Shown here piece after piece: positions 21,358 through 31,909 of a stretch of 64,000 nt of DNA. This stretch comes from Nemopilema nomurai. Its lineage: Eukaryota > Cnidaria > Scyphozoa > Rhizostomeae > Rhizostomatidae. The notes beneath the pieces are model-generated. The model was not told the DNA's origin. It was given only the letters and a program-made list of their open reading frames with translations, and searched no databases. The stretch is taken from the NCBI GenBank assembly GCA_003864495.1, contig ML133365.1, forward strand, positions 1,929,856-1,993,855. Direction: 5' to 3'. Within the stretch, counting starts at the first letter, position 1; the number at the start of each line of letters is the position of its first letter. Made by a program: the position numbers and the translations under genes.

Positions 21358-22919
21358 CTAGAGCGGCCCCGCCACCCGAAAATCCTCTACCCTGCAATAA
21401 TCTCCTGATATATGGCACATCAATAGTTGAAGTTGAGCATGCAATGGATGTACTCTTGTTAGATCTGCTGGCATAATCAATGTTTCCTTTGTTCTGGAAA
21501 GAAAAATAGGGAAATCAATAAACATGTTGGTAAGATATGGCCACCATGGCTGTGTTGGCCAATGTGGTACTACTATAACCCCTGTAGCCTTATCTTCAGT
21601 AACCTTTTTAAGAGTTTTAAGAATGATGCAAAATGGAGGAAATGCATAAAATATATAATTTGTCCATGGAAAGGAAAAAGCATCAATAAAAGTTGCTTCT
21701 GGATCTGGCCTGTAGGCTGCATATTGTTGAACCTTATAATTGATTCTGGAAGCAAACAAGCCTATGTTTGGTTTAAAATTTAACCTGTGAATGGCATGAG
21801 TATAAAAGTTGTGATTAAGAGCCCATTCAGTTTCTCTCCGATTAGTTCTAGATTCCTTATCAGCATCAGTATTATCAACACCTGCAATATGTGCAGCTGT
21901 GAGCCATATATTATGCTCTAAACAAAAAAAACATATTTCCCTGGTTAAATTATTACAAGGAATGGAATGGCTAGTTCCCATCTTGTTCAAACAAGCTACA
22001 GCAGTGGTGTTGTCAACCATAAGTTTGACATGCTTATGTGAAATATCTTTCAAAAAAAATCGAATTGCAAAAAAGGCAGCCTTCATTTCTAAATAGTTAA
22101 TGTGATGTTTTTTCATCTCTGAAGTCCAAATTCCACTTGATTTAATACCATTGCATGTGCAACCCCATCCAATTTTTGATGCATCACTTGTAATTATTAC
22201 ACGAGGTTTCCCATGGTCAACAACATTAAAGGAGTTTTCAACATTATTAATCCACCATATCAAATCATTTTTGGCATCATCCGACAAAACCATTTTCTGA
22301 TCATGATTACCCTTACCTGATTTAAGGGCTTCTGTTTTTTATTCATATCCAAGCAACGAAAATGCAATGGTCCTAGCATTACTCCTGGAAAACTTGAAGT
22401 AATTTTGCCAAGTACTCTAGCAACATCCCTTATTTTGGGAGCTTTAGTTTCTAAAAGCATGCAACAATCAGTCTTGATGCTTTCTTTCCTATCAGTAGTC
22501 AAACAAACCTTCATAGACAAAGAATCTAAATTAAATCCCTGAAATGTTAAATTTTGGGCTGGTTGCAGGACAGACTTTGTGGGATGAATAACAAACCCTA
22601 GTTTATCAAATATTTTTAGTGTGTCGATGAAATTTGCAAGACATTCTTCATAACTATTTCCTTGCAAATAGGAATCATCAAAATACAACACAGGGAGATG
22701 TCCCTGGTTTCGTAGCCATGCATATACTGGTTTGAATAATTCAGTAAATTTCCTAGGACATATAGCTTTGTATTTATAAAATTTATCATTCCAATTAAAT
22801 TTTAGGTATTTTTGATGCTCTTTCGCGATAGGGACAGAATAGTAAGCATCCTTAAGATCTATAGAGACCATATAACAATTCTTGTTTAGCATATTCATAG
22901 CTGTGTATATGGTATCCAT
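21358..22919 (-). pseudogene. DIRS reverse transcriptase palm and RNase H
   Basis: Frame 22919-22260: MVSIDLKDAYYSVPIAKEHQ (palm A), KAICPRKFTELFKPVY (palm B) and LPVLYFDDSYLQGNSYEE (active site FDD, the DIRS form), then the thumb. Frame 22293-21358 (311 codons): RNase H, with RVIITSDASKIGWGCT, NYLEMKAAFFAIRFFL and VKLMVDNTTAVACLNK, then TAAHIAGVDNTDADKESR. One frameshift near 22260-22293 joins them. The frame ends where RTE sequence begins. Confidence 0.85.
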
Positions 22920-22932
22920 TTTAAAATGATGA

Positions 22933-23322
22933 TTACTTGACAGATTTATTTAAGGATTTCAAATTAAGAACCATTCTGTGTGACCCATCATTTTTGGGAC
23001 GAAGAAAAATGGGTGATACAAAGTCATCATTGGACTTTGAGCAACATTCAATAACACCCTTTTGTAACAAGGAAGATATTCCTTTATCGGCAAATGTCTT
23101 CTTTTCTGATGCAATATTAGACTTAGCAATCTTTGTTTGTGTAGGTTTTTTATCAAATTCAATAAGTGTACCTGACACCATTCCTAATATTTCTTGATCA
23201 TGGGTTAATTTAACCCATTCATCAAGACAATTGGAAATGCAGCCAGCTTTAAATGAATCTTTAAGTAAATCAAGCAAGTCTGGCAACAAAGAAGTAAAGT
23301 TTCTAACATTCAATTCTTCCAT
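22933..23322 (-). pseudogene. DIRS RT N-terminal segment
   Basis: Contains KGISSLLQKGVIECC and FVSPIFLRPKNDGSHRMVLN, the fingers region of a DIRS-type RT, directly before the palm at 22919. A stop at 22930-22932 separates the two; otherwise they read on in series. It overlaps the end of the gag-like ORF by a few codons. Confidence 0.8.
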
Positions 23323-23708
23323 GACTTCTGGTCCAATTGGCTTGTTGTTCTGTTTCCTTGGACCTGTAACTCCGTTTTCGCCAACTGAAATTTTTTTGAT
23401 TTTTTGAAATTTTTCTTTTTAGGAGCTGGCTCATAGTCAAGGTTTAAACGTGGCCTTTTTGCAATGTCTGCAGACTTCAGCTCTTTGCCTGAGTCAGGCG
23501 CATGCACTCTCTTGAGCGATTCGCTCATTAGTTTCATACTTTCATTCATGGAGGAAGGCATCGCCATGAGTGGACTTTCTTCCTTTTCCTTATCCGGAAC
23601 CTCTAACAAAACATTATCATCAAATTCATCTTTATCTGACATCTTATCAAAACTTGACAACTCTAACAATACGTCCGGACACTCGGTTTCTCGACATGCA
23701 ACTGGCAC
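23310..23708 (-). CDS. DIRS ORF1 (gag-like), partial
   Basis: A 132-codon frame rich in acidic residues and Lys (FDKMSDKDEFDDNVLLEV, then APKKKNFKKSKKFQL). It has no conserved domain that I recognise. It sits directly upstream of RT and 22 bp inside the right inverted repeat, the place of the DIRS gag-like ORF. Function is inferred from position only. Confidence 0.5.
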   Translation of the reverse strand: MPVACRETECPDVLLELSSFDKMSDKDEFDDNVLLEVPDKEKEESPLMAMPSSMNESMKLMSESLKRVHAPDSGKELKSADIAKRPRLNLDYEPAPKKKNFKKSKKFQLAKTELQVQGNRTTSQLDQKSWKN

Positions 23709-23729
23709 TTGGTGGCTCGTATGCTATCT

Positions 23730-23770
23730 CATGTGACTTCTATGCTACGTGGACCAATCACGAAGTAGAA
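23730..23770. repeat. DIRS terminal inverted repeat, right
   Basis: Inverted counterpart of 17427-17467 (40 of 41 positions). It lies just upstream of the gag-like ORF on the minus strand. Confidence 0.9.
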
Positions 23771-24879
23771 TAGGCATAGTATGGAACATTTATAAACAAG
23801 ACAGCATCAAAGAATCTACAAGAGAAAAGCGAGGGAAAGGTGTACGAAGGAAAGTTGCCAACCAACGAGATTGCCAAAAAAATTCAAGGACTTTTTAAGG
23901 CTTGGTTTCAATTATTAGTTAACAATTGCTAGAAAAAGTGGACCTAGTTTTCGCATACTTAAAAGTACTTTTTTCGTTCGACACTCCTCAGAGTATGCAA
24001 ACGTCGGAAGATAACCAAAAACTGACCGAATAAATATCCAGATGCGGATCGAAAACACTGGAGGGTGATAAGCAGAGTGTGTGATTGGTTATAATGCTTA
24101 ACTTTGTTCAACCTTGGTCAGTATGGAAGCAACAACGATAGTGTAGTTCTGGCTAATGTACCAGGTGAAAAAAATTGTGTGGCAATGACCAAAAGTTACT
24201 ACCTAATTTTTTACTTGGAGAAGATTTACAACTTTCAATAAAATTCAGTTTTCAGCTACTTTTACCCACGCATTGGTGACGAAGTCCTTCTCCTTATAGC
24301 CTTTTTCTGCGTCGTCATACAAAACTGGAAGCCACTTTAATTTTTTCTGTGAGTAGCTTCATCTTGCAGCGAAATTGAAGTCATCTTCTCTCTTCCATCA
24401 CAACCGACTAAAAACACTGTTCTCAGCATCCAACTGCTGAGTATAAATGCATTAATTAGTGCAAATGGTTGCACATTCCCTCCCATGTGTCGGCTTCCTT
24501 TGATTTTGTTTCCTAGGTAATGAGATAGCATGAGTTAGCAGGAGAAATCTCCATGAGATAATTTTTAATGAGCTTTTCCATTATGAGATAATTTTTAAAC
24601 CAACTCGGATCACAAAATTAACTCACGTTAACTCATAGTGAAAACAAAGCTTAAGAGACCCAAAGAATAGAGAACTTTTTGATTTACTGTCAACGACGGT
24701 CTCGGCAAAACAATATGCAGAGAAGAAAGTTGTCATGACAAGAGGTATCAATTAACGAAGTTATGAGCAATCAATATTATAATATTATGAGATATTTTTC
24801 TAAACAAGGCTACTTAGATATAATTTTGGACCAAAATTCAATTTTAAAGATCTTTTCTCTTTTAGCTTCATCTTATCAA
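23771..24879. other. no gene seen
   Basis: AT-rich, short frames only. A near-palindromic ATGAGATAATTTTTAA motif occurs twice at about 24553-24600. Confidence 0.35.
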
Positions 24880-25480
24880 ACTGTAAATCTCATTCAAATG
24901 ATGCCAAACTGTGATCCCAAGAAGCAGACATGCCTATTTGTTTTCATCTTAAGCACGCATTTGAAAGCAATTGTAATAAATGTCTCATTCGAACTGTAGA
25001 TACAAATGTTATTATAATTTTGATTGGTGTATTTTCCAAACTCATCGACACACATCCATTTATGGAAATACTCGTGACCTTTGTCATGGGAAAAAACATA
25101 AAACATTGCAACTTAAACGCACTCTGCCACACACTATAGAGGCCAAAAAAGCTTTGCCCTTTTTCTACTCAATTTCTGTGTGCGATACAACATCATAGTT
25201 CTATGGCAAGGGTAAAAAGCTAGCGTGTGAACTTTTGCTCCTGTTACTGAGGCATTTCTTTATGTTGCAAACAAGCCATTTGATTCGATGGAACCTGGAT
25301 CTGAAGTATTCAGGTTACTGGAAAAGTCAGTTGCATTCTCTTCTCAAGAACAACTGCCATTTCGGATGTAAACGTGCTTAGACAGGATCCATTTTAAAGG
25401 AAAGTACCTTCAATGGAAAGTCTACCACCAACTAAGCTAAATACTTAGTGCATTGAAGCAAAAATACAAAATGCATTGTG
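24880..25480 (+). pseudogene. degenerate copy of a dispersed animal gene family with RTVDT motif
   Basis: Pieces in three plus-strand frames line up into one protein: PNCDPKKQTCLFVF, then HAFESNCNKCLIRTVDTNVI at about 24960-25015, then SVCDTTS near 25180 and EAFLYVANKPFDSMEPGSEV near 25250. From memory, this order (CNHEEADTR, then RTVDTDVV, then a GCDT segment, then FPEVTEAF) is common in many cnidarian and other animal predicted proteins that behave like repeats; a nuclease of the PIN/flap type has seemed likely to me, but that is inference. Many stops and shifts show that it is dead. Confidence 0.4.
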
Positions 25481-25696
25481 GTCATGGGATTTTCCAGGAA
25501 TTTATTCAGAATATTTCTGATATTAACAGTGTCGGTAAAAAAGGAATTGGAAATGTTTGTTTCAAATACAATAAAACGTCACATATATTCTCTCTATCAG
25601 CTACAAACCGGAACACTTTTTTCAACATAAAGTTATCTGATGATTGTTTACTGGAATATATATAGAACGAATAAATGAAAGGATGCCTGATTTTCT

Positions 25697-25800
25697 TCAC
25701 CGTAATCCTGACAGGATGGCTGAGAGGTAGTTGGTGCTTGCCAAAAACACAACCCCAAGGCTAGCAGATGGAGGATGTGCCTCATGTCTCCACGTTAGAT
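25697..25800 (+). repeat. second copy of the RTE 5' end sequence
   Basis: Resembles 21240-21345 on the same strand: CCGTAA.CCTG.CAGG..GGCT, CTTGCC, AC.CCC.AGGCTAGC in both. That stretch is the 5' flank of the RTE endonuclease ORF, so this is probably a 5' scrap of a related element. Confidence 0.5.
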
Positions 25801-26390
25801 TCATTGATCTAACCTGCTACCAAAAATTTCCTTAGCTTTGTAGTAGTAATTGCTTAAGTAGGAATGAACTTGAAGAAACAATTTAGATTTGTAATTTTTA
25901 TTTTTTATTGGTTGCTACCTAGCATCCGAAGGTAGTTTTTAGGACAATGAGAAGCTTTGCTTCTCGAGCAGTGTCCTGGTCCTTCCTCTCGATGTAACCA
26001 CACCTCGTAATTCCTATGCCTGGCGACTCTCCCCACGGAGCCATCTTTGCACTAGATGCAGAAGGCTGACCTAAGGCATGAGGCAATCATATTGTAAATA
26101 TTGCTTGGTCAGAATTGAACTCCAGTTTACATCATCAAAAACAATATGACTCCCATGATATTTATATTTATAATATACTTCCCCCTTTTGACCACTATTC
26201 CATTATTTCCATCCCTTTCCCACAGTATCCGTCCTCCCACACAATATAGTGTCACTTAATTACAGATGGACAATCTTTATGAATTGTTTGTTTTTCCTTC
26301 TTGTTGCAAGAAGCTGTCTATTAACATATTTAAATGAGTAATATATCCTCATCCTGATAAACAACTTGAGGAGGAATGTTTTGTCGAAAT
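25801..26390. other. no gene seen
   Basis: Mixed-composition stretch between the RTE scrap and the BEL LTR. It includes a GC-richer part (25925-26090) with no RNA gene that I can recognise. Confidence 0.35.
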
Positions 26391-26583
26391 TATTGGAATA
26401 TGGAGAATGCAAGATATAGAGAGACGACAAGATTTAAGTTTATGACCTTTCTTAACCAAAACATAGCGAAAAACTTTCCTTTACACGAGTCACTCCGAAC
26501 TCACAACCCAAGCTAATTAACATAAGAATGCTCAAATGGAAAAATCTCGCATAGGAAGCAGTCTGGGTCTAGCCCATCCAACA
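26391..26583 (-). repeat. 3' LTR of the BEL element
   Basis: On the minus strand it starts TGTTGGATGGGC right after the purine tract CCAGGGGAGTA and ends in CATTCTCCATATTCC at 26391, 193 bp in all. Its final part matches the 5' end region at 54821-54943. Confidence 0.8.
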
Positions 26584-26594
26584 TACTCCCCTGG
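26584..26594 (-). other. BEL polypurine tract
   Basis: CCAGGGGAGTA on the minus strand, adjacent to the TG of the 3' LTR and about 50 bp past the pol stop. Confidence 0.6.
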
Positions 26595-26645
26595 TTGATT
26601 TGCAATGTGAAATCAAACCAAAACATGACATAGTGATAATGCTTG

Positions 26646-27637
26646 CTAAAAAAGTTTATTCACTCTTCTTTTCAATTCCCCAACGATTGCTGCATTACGT
26701 TTACTTCTAGTTACAGGAAGAGTATCGTTAACGTCTACAATGTTACGTGCATCAGAATTATCTGAATCAGCAGCACTAATAGTGCATTCCTTGCTAACAG
26801 GTATTTCTAAAGGCACTAAATGTTGCAATGGGCGCAAAAAAAATTTACATTTGGCGCCTTCCGAGGGCATGCTTAGCTGAGCGGAACGAATATTGCCATC
26901 TTTGCCCACAATCAGCTCTTCTACTCTAGCTAACTTCCAAAACTGACGTTTAGACTGTTCGTTCTTAACTGTGACTATGTCACCAACGGATACATCTGGT
27001 TTCTTAGACTGACTAGACTGACTCAATACTTCCCTAATACCTATACTCCTGTTTCCATCGTTTAGCAAAATGCTGTAATAGTCTACGGTGATGTCTGGCT
27101 CGTCTGGTTAAAGACTCATAAGTACTTATCACTTCAAACTCTTTGTCATTAGGCAGACGACTTACCATATATTCACAAATTGACTTTGCTGGGGTTAAAG
27201 AGTAAGACACACCTCCTAAATCATCGAAAATGTAAGTAATTGGACGAGCATTAATAACACTTTCTACTTCGACAATAAGTGTTAACAATTCTTCAAAATG
27301 TAAAGTAGAACTACCAATAACCTTCTTCAAACAACGCTTTACTGATCGCACCATACGTTCCCATGTACCTCCTTGCCAAGCTGCTAGTGGGATGTTGAAA
27401 TACCACGACGTTCCCTGTTTTGATAGAAAAGACTTAACCTCCTTTGATGATTTTATAGTTCTTATCTCCTTTGCTGCAGATTTAAAAGTCTCTGCATTAT
27501 CGGAAAATATATTCCTCGGCAATCCTCTACGACCTGCAAAACGTCTAAATGCACATAGAAAGTAAGGAACAGTTAAATCTTTAACCAGTTCTAAATCTAT
27601 GGTGCGGTTCGACATACATGTAAAATGACATATGTAA
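26646..27637 (-). pseudogene. BEL integrase core and C-terminal domain
   Basis: Frame 27645-27034 carries TIDLELVKDLTVPYFLCAF, RGLPRNIFSDNAETFKSAA (catalytic Asp) and WYFNIPLAAWQGGTWERMV (catalytic Glu), then VEVESVINARPITYI. Frame 27068-26646 is the C-terminal DUF5641-type domain typical of BEL pol: VSVGDIVTVKNEQSKRQFWK and LRPLQHLVPLEI. One frameshift near 27040-27068 separates them. The first codons before 27637 come from the Helitron-like element, not from BEL. Confidence 0.85.
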
Positions 27638-29363
27638 GTTCGCAAAAGATGAAGGGATGAGGCTCCCCCGTCCTAGCGATTGTCACATGAGTGCGAGTGA
27701 TGCAAGCGAAGGATGGCGAGTCATTTTTTCGGTGACAACTTTCGTTTCAAGTGTCCGCTCCTTCCGTGTTTCGATTTTTGCGTAGCTGTGCATTACGTCA
27801 ATTTGCTCTCGATGCGAGGCTCTTGTCTTGCCGAGGCTAATCTGCCTTATTTGTTTTGGGATAGTTTTAAGGGGCAATTCTTTTCCCACAGAGGGAGTTT
27901 AGCCCGCATAGCGGGGTTTAGGGGGTTAGTCTTCAGTTTTACCAAATATTGGTTATCCATGGTGAAAGTTGTTTTCAAAATTTTACTTGTATATATTCTA
28001 TTTGAGTTACATGGTCTATCGTCAGTTTAAATTTCAACCATGCAGAGTCATCCATTTCATTTAAATATCCTTTTCAGTTAATATTTGGGTGGGCATGCTA
28101 GGAAGGGGCGCTTACTTTGCCCAGTATCATTTCAAGTGTAAATTATTTCGAGTGTCTTACTGATAAGCTTCATCGCTGTATGTTTTTTTAACTTTGAGTC
28201 AAAAGCAGTAAATTGTTTCAAAACCAAGTTGAAATTTCGAGTCGAAATGCTGGCATTCAAGGCGGAGTTGGGATACTTGGCAAAAAGCAAGATCGAGTGC
28301 ACGTCCCATTACAGTTTGATGGTGTCCAGAGGCGGCAATCAATCAAGTTGACAACTCGTTAATGTTAATACCCCTCAAGGAACCTTTTCCCAGCGAGTCA
28401 TGGGGCCAAGCGACCGCCGCATGAAAGAAACAACACAACATGACACTTTCCTACTTGCCAAGTCCGCAAAAACTGACACAAAAAACTTGCTTCATTGGTC
28501 GTTTTATTCGTCGTTTTGGAAAATATTGGGGGTAGATTACACGGCTGCTGTCTTTCTCATAGTTTTGGAAATTGAGGGCGGTTCAAGCTTAACATCGTTC
28601 CAGGGTTACCCTGTTAATTCTCCACCTCGGAACTGTTGACCACAAAAAATATCTATCTTTTAGCTTATCAACCCTCAGTGAAGCAAGCTAAAAATCCTAG
28701 TATAAAAACCTTTTCGTCGTCTTAATTGATTCCTATGTTGCCCCTGAATCGGCTCCGTCTCTATTTGAACAATGCACGACTGGCGAAACTTTTAAATCCG
28801 TTAAATTTGACAGTGCGAAGCTTGCCCATTAGTTCTTGCAAAGTATATAGTGGAAAATCACTGCCGATCCTAGTTACTTGGGAAACACAAACATAAAAAT
28901 TGCCCCGTAGTTATTTTTATCTTATCTCAGGCTTTCTCGAAAGCTCTGCGACGTTTTTGCTTTGTAATTGGTTTTGTTGCAGCCCTAAACTGACCATTGC
29001 CCGCAATAGGCACCAACTTAGGGCTGATTTATACGTCGCGCTTATCTCGCACCGAATGAAATACTTTGCCTCTTCAAAATCTAAGTATCGATTAGATTCA
29101 ACATTAGCACGGCGTATAAATCCAATTTGCAATTTAGCTCGATACAAATGCTAGGTGCGACTCAAGTTCGTCATGGTCAGCCGTGCTACACGACCAAAGC
29201 GCGAGTTGGCTTTAGACGTCGCGCTTTTGATGACTTGAATCAAATAGTGTTTTTTCCAGTCCGTCAAATACATTAGTTGCGCAAGCGCAGTGGTGCTAAG
29301 TTTTTGTTGGCGCCAAAGTATAGTTGGGTTGTTCTTGCTTCTTGTATTCATCTCTGAAGGAAA

Positions 29364-31160
29364 ATGGCAGAAACAGACGTGTATGTAAGCAATAGCGTGG
29401 ATTGCGGCAGCGAAAGTGAGGAAGCTGGCGTGGAATCCGAAATTTTTAATGAGGACGAAAGAGGGAGTTTTGGGTCAGAAAGTGAAGCGGAAGAGGCATG
29501 TAATGTGTTGTTTGAAAAGCGAAAGAAAAAGGCCGGGAAGAAGTCATCGTGGCCAATGGACATAACAAACGACCTAGTGGACGTTATCTGCGATAATGAG
29601 TATTTTCGCAAAAAACTGATTTTTACAAACACAAAGACTAGCAAGAACGGAGAAATTTATTTGAAGGTAATTTGAATTTTTTGTGTATTCTCAGCGTGAT
29701 ATTACAATATTATAATTATTTTAACAACTCATGTAATAAGCAAAGCTGAATGACTCATGGAAATAACCCAGAGAGGGCTTTCGAGCCATGAGCCATTTTA
29801 GTTACATGAATTTGATCGATATATAACTCATAGGTTCTAGTATTTTGAAATCAGGAATTTCTATCTTTTGGAATGGAATTCCAAATATCAACACCAGAAT
29901 TTGTTATAGAACCTTTACCATAGCTTGTTGTAAAGGATGGTTTGAAAAATTTCCCTGATGTAGCATGCCTTGTTTTAAAGTTATGAATGTCTTTGGATTT
30001 TTTTTAATAATTTCCCAAAAGTAGTATTATAAATGTTACTATTTAAATTGTACATAATTTTAGCACATTTGAATTTATAACAATCTTCAAGATCAAGAGG
30101 GTTTAGATATTTGAAAAGAGGTTCACTGTGCTCAGTTTTACTTTTAAATGTTATTAATCTTATGGCTTTTTTATTTTTTTATTAATTGGGTCAAGAGTGG
30201 TTTTAGATGCATTTCCCCAATTTAAAAGACCGTAAAGAATATTTGGTAGTACAAATGCATTGTATATGTTTAGCAATACTCTTTGTGGAACAAATTGTCT
30301 TACTTTACTTAAAATGCTGATTCCTTTTGCAACTTTTGTGTTTACATTTTGAGGTAATCAAAGAGGTGGAGAAACGTTGCCAGGCTAGGAGACAAGAATA
30401 CAAGTTCAGCCTTGTCCAAACTAGAAATAAGTTCAAGAAGTGCGTGAGTGAGTGCAAGAAGGCTGCCTTAACCTGCAAATCTGCATCTGGCATAAAGCGA
30501 TTTCAGGAGGACAGGGACTATGGAAAATGGTTTAATCAACTGCTGCCTCTTGTCAAGTCCAGAGAATCTTGTCAGCCAGAGCAGGCCATTGAACCATCAA
30601 CTTGTTCACATGACAGTCAAGAAGGAAGTCCAACCTCAACTGAAGTGAATCATGTAAATGAAGAGGGGGGCTACAACAACAATGAGTTTGGCCAAGGTCC
30701 TTCACCAGAGACCTCCTCAGGAACTTCAACTCCCACAAGAGCAAATCTTCCTTCAAAGAAGAGGCCATTTGTTCCCATCAAAAAGGCAGCTGGAAAAAAG
30801 GAAAAGCTTGATGATCTGGTAAAAATAACATCAAAAGCAATCCTTGAGGTCACTGAGCAGCTAAAAAAGGACCCAATGGCTGACATGCTAGCATTTCGAG
30901 AGAGAGAGAATCAAAGATCAAGAGAACATGAAATGAGATTACTCACAATGATGTTCAATGGAAATCAAGCACAGCAGCAATTCCAACCACCAGTTCCACA
31001 GCCTCCTTCTTATCAACATTTCCCCCAAAACATGCAGCAGGCATACAGTATGGATCCAAGACAACAATTTCGACAAGCATTTACTCCACAAGATAATTAT
31101 CCTCCAAGGAATCAAAACTTTGAACATCAATCCCAGTCAGATGATTTATTTCAGCTATAA
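29364..31160 (+). pseudogene. Harbinger Myb/SANT-like DNA-binding protein, split by a LINE
   Basis: In PIF/Harbinger elements this protein helps the transposase reach the nucleus and bind the ends. The first part (29364-29671) has an acidic N-terminus, then KKSSWPMDITNDLVDVICDN and YFRKKLIFTNTKTSKNGEIY. The second part (30359-31160) continues with VEKRCQARRQEYKFSLVQTR and KFKKCVSECKKAALTCK, then YGKWFNQLLPLVKSRESCQP and a Gln/Pro-rich tail. Removing 29672-30351 plus one copy of a 7-bp repeat gives one frame of about 369 codons, so the break is an insertion rather than an intron. Confidence 0.85.
29672..30351 (-). mobile_element. LINE 3' fragment inserted in the Harbinger gene
   Basis: The minus strand reads KVAKGISILSKVRQFVPQ and LLNIYNAFVLPNILYGLLNW, then KTTLDPI and KKAIRLITFKSK, the region after the RT active site in CR1/jockey-group LINEs. 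AGGTAAT occurs at both edges (29665-29671 and 30352-30358). The T-rich left edge fits a poly-A tail on the minus strand. It is heavily 5'-truncated, about 680 bp. Confidence 0.75.
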
Positions 31161-31909
31161 ACATTTAGAATCACATCATATTTCAGTTTGAGTTTTCAGT
31201 TTCAGTTTCCATTCATCTATCAATTAATCCTAAATCCAATCTACAAGTAATTACATAAGAAACATTATTTAATACAAACTACAATGTACAACATAAGAAC
31301 ATAAGTAGTGTATAAATAGTGTCAAAGTGGCTCCAGAAATCACAATTGTCAAGAATTATAATTGAAACTTTGTCAGTTTTCCAAAGCTGATGCAGCTTAC
31401 TCTCCATCCCCTAATAGTAGGGGGGACTTATTAAAAAGAGGCAGTTGGAAATTTGCCCAGGATAAATAATTGTGGAGGGTGTTAATAAATGGAAATGGGT
31501 TGATTTTGTCATGCAGCGCTTAAATAGGGGTGTGATGTTAATAGTTGGGGGGTAACATTAACTTTTTTACATTTTGTTGAAAAGATATTTCGATACTAAA
31601 AGATACTATACCAATTCATATAACAAGGAGGAAAAATGTAAACAACCTATCAGCGTTCTGCTCTCAAATGGGGTAAAAGCCAATCAGTACTTCTAATAGC
31701 CCCTTGAATCTTGCAAAATATCAAAAATAGCTGCCAAAAGCCTTTGGGGGTGTTGTCTAATAAATGGGGGTGGATGGAAAAAAGCATTTTTTTCCCTTTT
31801 AGGGGGGTTTTAATAAATGAAAATAGATGGTAATTTTGTAAAATTTTGGAGTTAGGGGGGATACTATTAAGGGAGGGAGAGTATTGAAAGTATGGGAGCT
31901 TTGCATCCC
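31161..31909. other. Harbinger intergenic region between convergent genes
   Basis: No coding frame. It contains several G-runs on the plus strand (TAGGGGGGA-type) and AATAAA-like signals. It probably holds both polyadenylation regions. Confidence 0.4.

Larger units (their letters stand above)
17427..23770 (-). mobile_element. DIRS-type tyrosine-recombinase retrotransposon with nested RTE LINE
   Basis: Minus-strand order: gag-like ORF (23708-23310), reverse transcriptase and RNase H (23322-21358), then, after a 3.1-kb LINE insertion, a tyrosine recombinase (about 18245-17575). Terminal inverted repeats of 41 bp (17427-17467 and 23730-23770, one mismatch) flank it, as expected for DIRS elements, which lack an integrase and target duplications. 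The outer limits are approximate because only the inverted core could be matched by eye. Confidence 0.85.

Noticed and set aside
25925..26090. Possible structured RNA gene in the GC-richer segment
   Set aside because: No cloverleaf, box A/B pair or 5S-like internal promoter could be read; left unannotated.
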